Assembly: GCF_001983175.1 (NCBI RefSeq)
Contig: NZ_MNPW01000001.1
Location: 496,001-560,000 of the forward strand
Direction: 5' to 3'
From: Pseudomonas cedrina subsp. cedrina
GTDB lineage: Bacteria; Pseudomonadota; Gammaproteobacteria; Pseudomonadales; Pseudomonadaceae
Length of the DNA: 64,000 nucleotides
Below, one piece after another: positions 62,395-64,000 of this stretch. The position numbers were made by a program, and so were the translations under genes. Numbering within the stretch: the first letter of the stretch is position 1; every line of letters starts with the position of its first letter. Below the pieces are notes generated by a model, which saw only the letters and a program-made list of their open reading frames with translations, was not told the origin of the DNA and did no database searches.

Positions 62395-62505
62395 AAATGT
62401 GGGAGCTGGCTTGCCTGCGAAGACGCCAGCCGCCACACCATCAAACCACCCGCCTACACACCAACCGCCTCACCCTCTTCAGCCACCCCATTGGGCAACA
62501 TCCCC
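62395..62505. repeat. Right copy of the 111-bp direct repeat
   Basis: Matches 40935-41045 in the same orientation with 16 differences and no gaps by hand count. Similarity stops at about 62505, inside what is a DUF3077 coding region in the left copy. Confidence 0.85.
62454..62504 (-). pseudogene. 3' remnant of a DUF3077 gene
   Basis: The minus strand reads GMLPNGVAEEGEAVGV and a stop, against GMLPNGVTEEGDSVGV at the end of the intact gene at 40994. Upstream codons are missing; the sequence switches to the end of a PIN-toxin-like fragment. Confidence 0.75.
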
Positions 62506-62535
62506 CATTGAGCTTTTGTATGTACAGATTTCCGC

Positions 62536-62559
62536 TGCAGTGAAAGGCGAACACCTCAT
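62536..62559 (-). pseudogene. 5' remnant of a PIN-type toxin gene
   Basis: An ATG overlaps the stop of the HTH gene (ATGA) and reads MRCSPFTA before losing family resemblance. PIN proteins that follow this antitoxin type commonly begin M-x-x-SPFT-x-x-YDAC. The frame then stops after 26 codons. I infer a deletion that removed almost the whole toxin. Confidence 0.5.
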
Positions 62560-63026
62560 TCGTCATACCCCAATCCTAACGCCTGGGCCAGCCGCGCCAG
62601 CTCCTCCATTGCCTCCTGGCTTTCTTCATCACGGCGCTGTTTAAAAGCCATCAAATCCGAAAACCGAATACGCCGATGACGACCCGTCTTCGTAAAAGGA
62701 ATGGCGCCTTCTTCCAGCATCTTGACCAGATGTGGGCGTGACACGTTAAGCAGGTCGGCAGCTTCCTGGGAGGTTAATTCAGCATGGACAGGTACAACTT
62801 TGACGGCATTGCCCAGCGCCAACTCACCCAATATATCGACCAGCAGGCGCAGCGCGGATGTGGGGAGCACTAGGGTGTGGGGCTTGTCTTCTTTGTCGAA
62901 AATGTCGATGCGCTGGGTTTCGAACTTGGTCGATAGCAACGAGGCCAGTTCGCGTTGGCCTTGCACGGCGGCTTCGACTTCCTTTTTCAGCGGAGGAATT
63001 GTTTTAGGGAGGTGGTGGGTGATCAT
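62556..63026 (-). CDS. HTH (excisionase-type) antitoxin-like protein
   Basis: The 156-residue protein has a C-terminal MerR/excisionase-like HTH (ELTSQEAADLLNVSRPHLVK, then MLEEGAIPFTKTGRHRRIRF) and an N-terminal part (PPLKKEVEAAVQGQRELASL) typical of antitoxins paired with PIN-domain toxins. The toxin should follow at 62559 with an ATGA overlap but is truncated. If still expressed, it would be an orphan antitoxin or DNA-binding regulator. Confidence 0.8.
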   Translation of the reverse strand: MITHHLPKTIPPLKKEVEAAVQGQRELASLLSTKFETQRIDIFDKEDKPHTLVLPTSALRLLVDILGELALGNAVKVVPVHAELTSQEAADLLNVSRPHLVKMLEEGAIPFTKTGRHRRIRFSDLMAFKQRRDEESQEAMEELARLAQALGLGYDE

Positions 63027-63180
63027 GGTGCTGCCTCGTCGTCACGTAGTTCAATTGAGCCCAACCTAAACGAAACAAACGAAAATCGCAATATTCGAAA
63101 CCGGTTGGTGAGCCTGTTTACTTTTCCCACACTTACAGTCGAACAATGCCAATTCCAGCTCCTTAATCGCCCCCCGTAGG

Positions 63181-63206
63181 CTCACTTCCTCGCACAAGGA
63201 AGTGAG
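63181..63206 (+). promoter_or_regulatory. Hairpin over the ribosome site of the pyocin gene
   Basis: CTCACTTCCT and AGGAAGTGAG form a perfect 10-bp stem with loop CGCACA. The right arm is the purine-rich ribosome binding region, ending 6 bases before the ATG at 63213. Pairing would hide the ribosome site. Confidence 0.6.
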
Positions 63207-63212
63207 CCGGTC

Positions 63213-64000
63213 ATGTCAGAACGCTTTTACCCCCTTACCGAAGAAGAACAACGCAGGCAACGAATCCTGACGCCGCAACCGGCGCGGGCGCCCTATTCGC
63301 CGGCGATTGATTTATTCGAGCCCTCCCCTGCCCCAGCACCCACACCGGCCAAACCTCCTGGCTGCGTCTTCATCAAGCCCTGCCAACTGCCGGACGGCTT
63401 CACCCGCTACGCAGACCCCACCGGTTATGTCCCGCTGGAGCTGGTCAAGGAGTACGCCCATTTCAGCCTGTTGGGTGGGCGCGAGGTGGACGGACGAGGC
63501 GCGGTGGCGCTGCGCAAGATCGGCGGCAGCGCATTGCCCGCTGGCTTGGGGCAGTTGGCGTTGCGTTCGGCGGTGTGGGAGTCGGCGGCGACTGCCGTCG
63601 GTTCCGTCGCCAGTGGCCTGTTGACCGGTTTGGTGGCGCTGGCCTGGCCGTCTGAGCTGGGTGACAGCGCGCTCTACAGCGAAGAGCAGTTGCGCTCGAT
63701 GGAGCGGGCGCGGTCGCAGATGCGTTTGCATATCGAGCAACGCGAGGACGGTACGCTCAAGGGGTATGGGTTTTACACCGGCGATCATCCGAGCTGGCAG
63801 ATGATCGATGTGGTGCAGTTCCAACGCCGTGGCGAGCAGTTTGTGGCGGATTTGGGTGAAGGTGTCGAGCTGATCTGGACGCCTGCCGTTGATCCGCAGG
63901 ACACGCTGGGTATTCCGGCATTGGAGGCTGCACCGCAAGCGCCGGTGATCTGGATTTACCCACCGACGGAGAAAGCCGCGCAGATTCTGGTGAACCCGGT
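63213..64000 (+). CDS. S-type pyocin-domain protein (5' part)
   Basis: The frame from the ATG at 63213 stays open to the window edge (262 codons). The start MSERFYPLTEEEQRRQRI is followed by a Pro-rich stretch, then CVFIKPCQLPDGFTRYADPT, a Gly/Ala-rich segment (AVWESAATAVGSVASGLLTG) and the Pyocin_S translocation-type domain (YGFYTGDHPSWQMIDVVQFQ, then EGVELIWTPAVDPQDTLGIP). The toxic C-terminal domain and any immunity gene lie beyond the window. The N-terminus is short and seems to lack the large receptor-binding domain of classical S pyocins. It probably kills related bacteria. Confidence 0.85.
   Translation, partial: MSERFYPLTEEEQRRQRILTPQPARAPYSPAIDLFEPSPAPAPTPAKPPGCVFIKPCQLPDGFTRYADPTGYVPLELVKEYAHFSLLGGREVDGRGAVALRKIGGSALPAGLGQLALRSAVWESAATAVGSVASGLLTGLVALAWPSELGDSALYSEEQLRSMERARSQMRLHIEQREDGTLKGYGFYTGDHPSWQMIDVVQFQRRGEQFVADLGEGVELIWTPAVDPQDTLGIPALEAAPQAPVIWIYPPTEKAAQILVNP

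Noticed and set aside
40935..62505. CRISPR array or phage
   Set aside because: I looked for regularly spaced repeats, integrases and phage structural genes and saw none; repeats here are REP pairs and one direct repeat.

Overview
The window is a chromosomal segment of a Pseudomonas, most likely of the P. fluorescens group. This rests on gene order (guaB-guaA, xseA, leuA, der-bamB-yfgM-hisS-ispG-rodZ-pilW-rlmN-ndk, the isc operon, cysE-trmJ, suhB, secF-secD-yajC-tgt-queA), high GC, 560-residue type LeuA, and many paired REP palindromes of the fluorescens type. No species can be fixed from the sequence alone.

Layout. Bases 1-7.3 kb hold the end of a GntR/UTRA regulator, a lipoprotein hydrolase, a large autotransporter and the guaAB pair. 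Bases 7.5-14.4 kb hold a small zinc-ribbon-like protein, a TauE/SafE permease divergent from a LysR regulator, xseA, an M23 peptidase, and leuA behind a short ORF that looks like an attenuator leader peptide. Bases 14.5-40.6 kb are nearly all minus-strand housekeeping genes: methionine-salvage type aminotransferase and amidase, der to ndk, the complete iscRSUA-hscBA-fdx-iscX operon with two tandem IscR-like boxes before iscR, cysE, trmJ, divergent suhB, and the Sec/queuosine block. This core ends at a tRNA-Leu(CAA) gene (40744-40828).

Bases 40.9-62.5 kb look like an accessory region. They lie between two 111-bp direct repeats (40935-41045 and 62395-62505, 95 of 111 positions identical by hand count), each made of a REP unit plus the 3' end of a DUF3077 gene; the right copy is only a gene fragment. 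From 41.9 to 47.0 kb the DNA is AT-rich and carries five poorly known genes (an HNH-like protein, three predicted membrane proteins, one soluble protein) and a 186-bp MITE-like element. Then come a YdeP-type molybdopterin oxidoreductase, a quinone reductase/EamA transporter pair with a divergent LysR, a small membrane protein, a cupin, and a complete four-gene Wadjet (type I) anti-plasmid operon jetABCD with 4-bp overlaps. A LysE exporter and a PH-domain protein precede the right repeat.

Bases 62.5-64 kb hold an HTH antitoxin-like gene whose expected PIN-toxin partner is reduced to its first codons at the right repeat junction, and the start of an S-type pyocin-domain gene that runs off the window and whose ribosome binding site lies in a strong hairpin. 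The best-supported exciting system is Wadjet, which is known. The least understood region is 41.9-47.0 kb.
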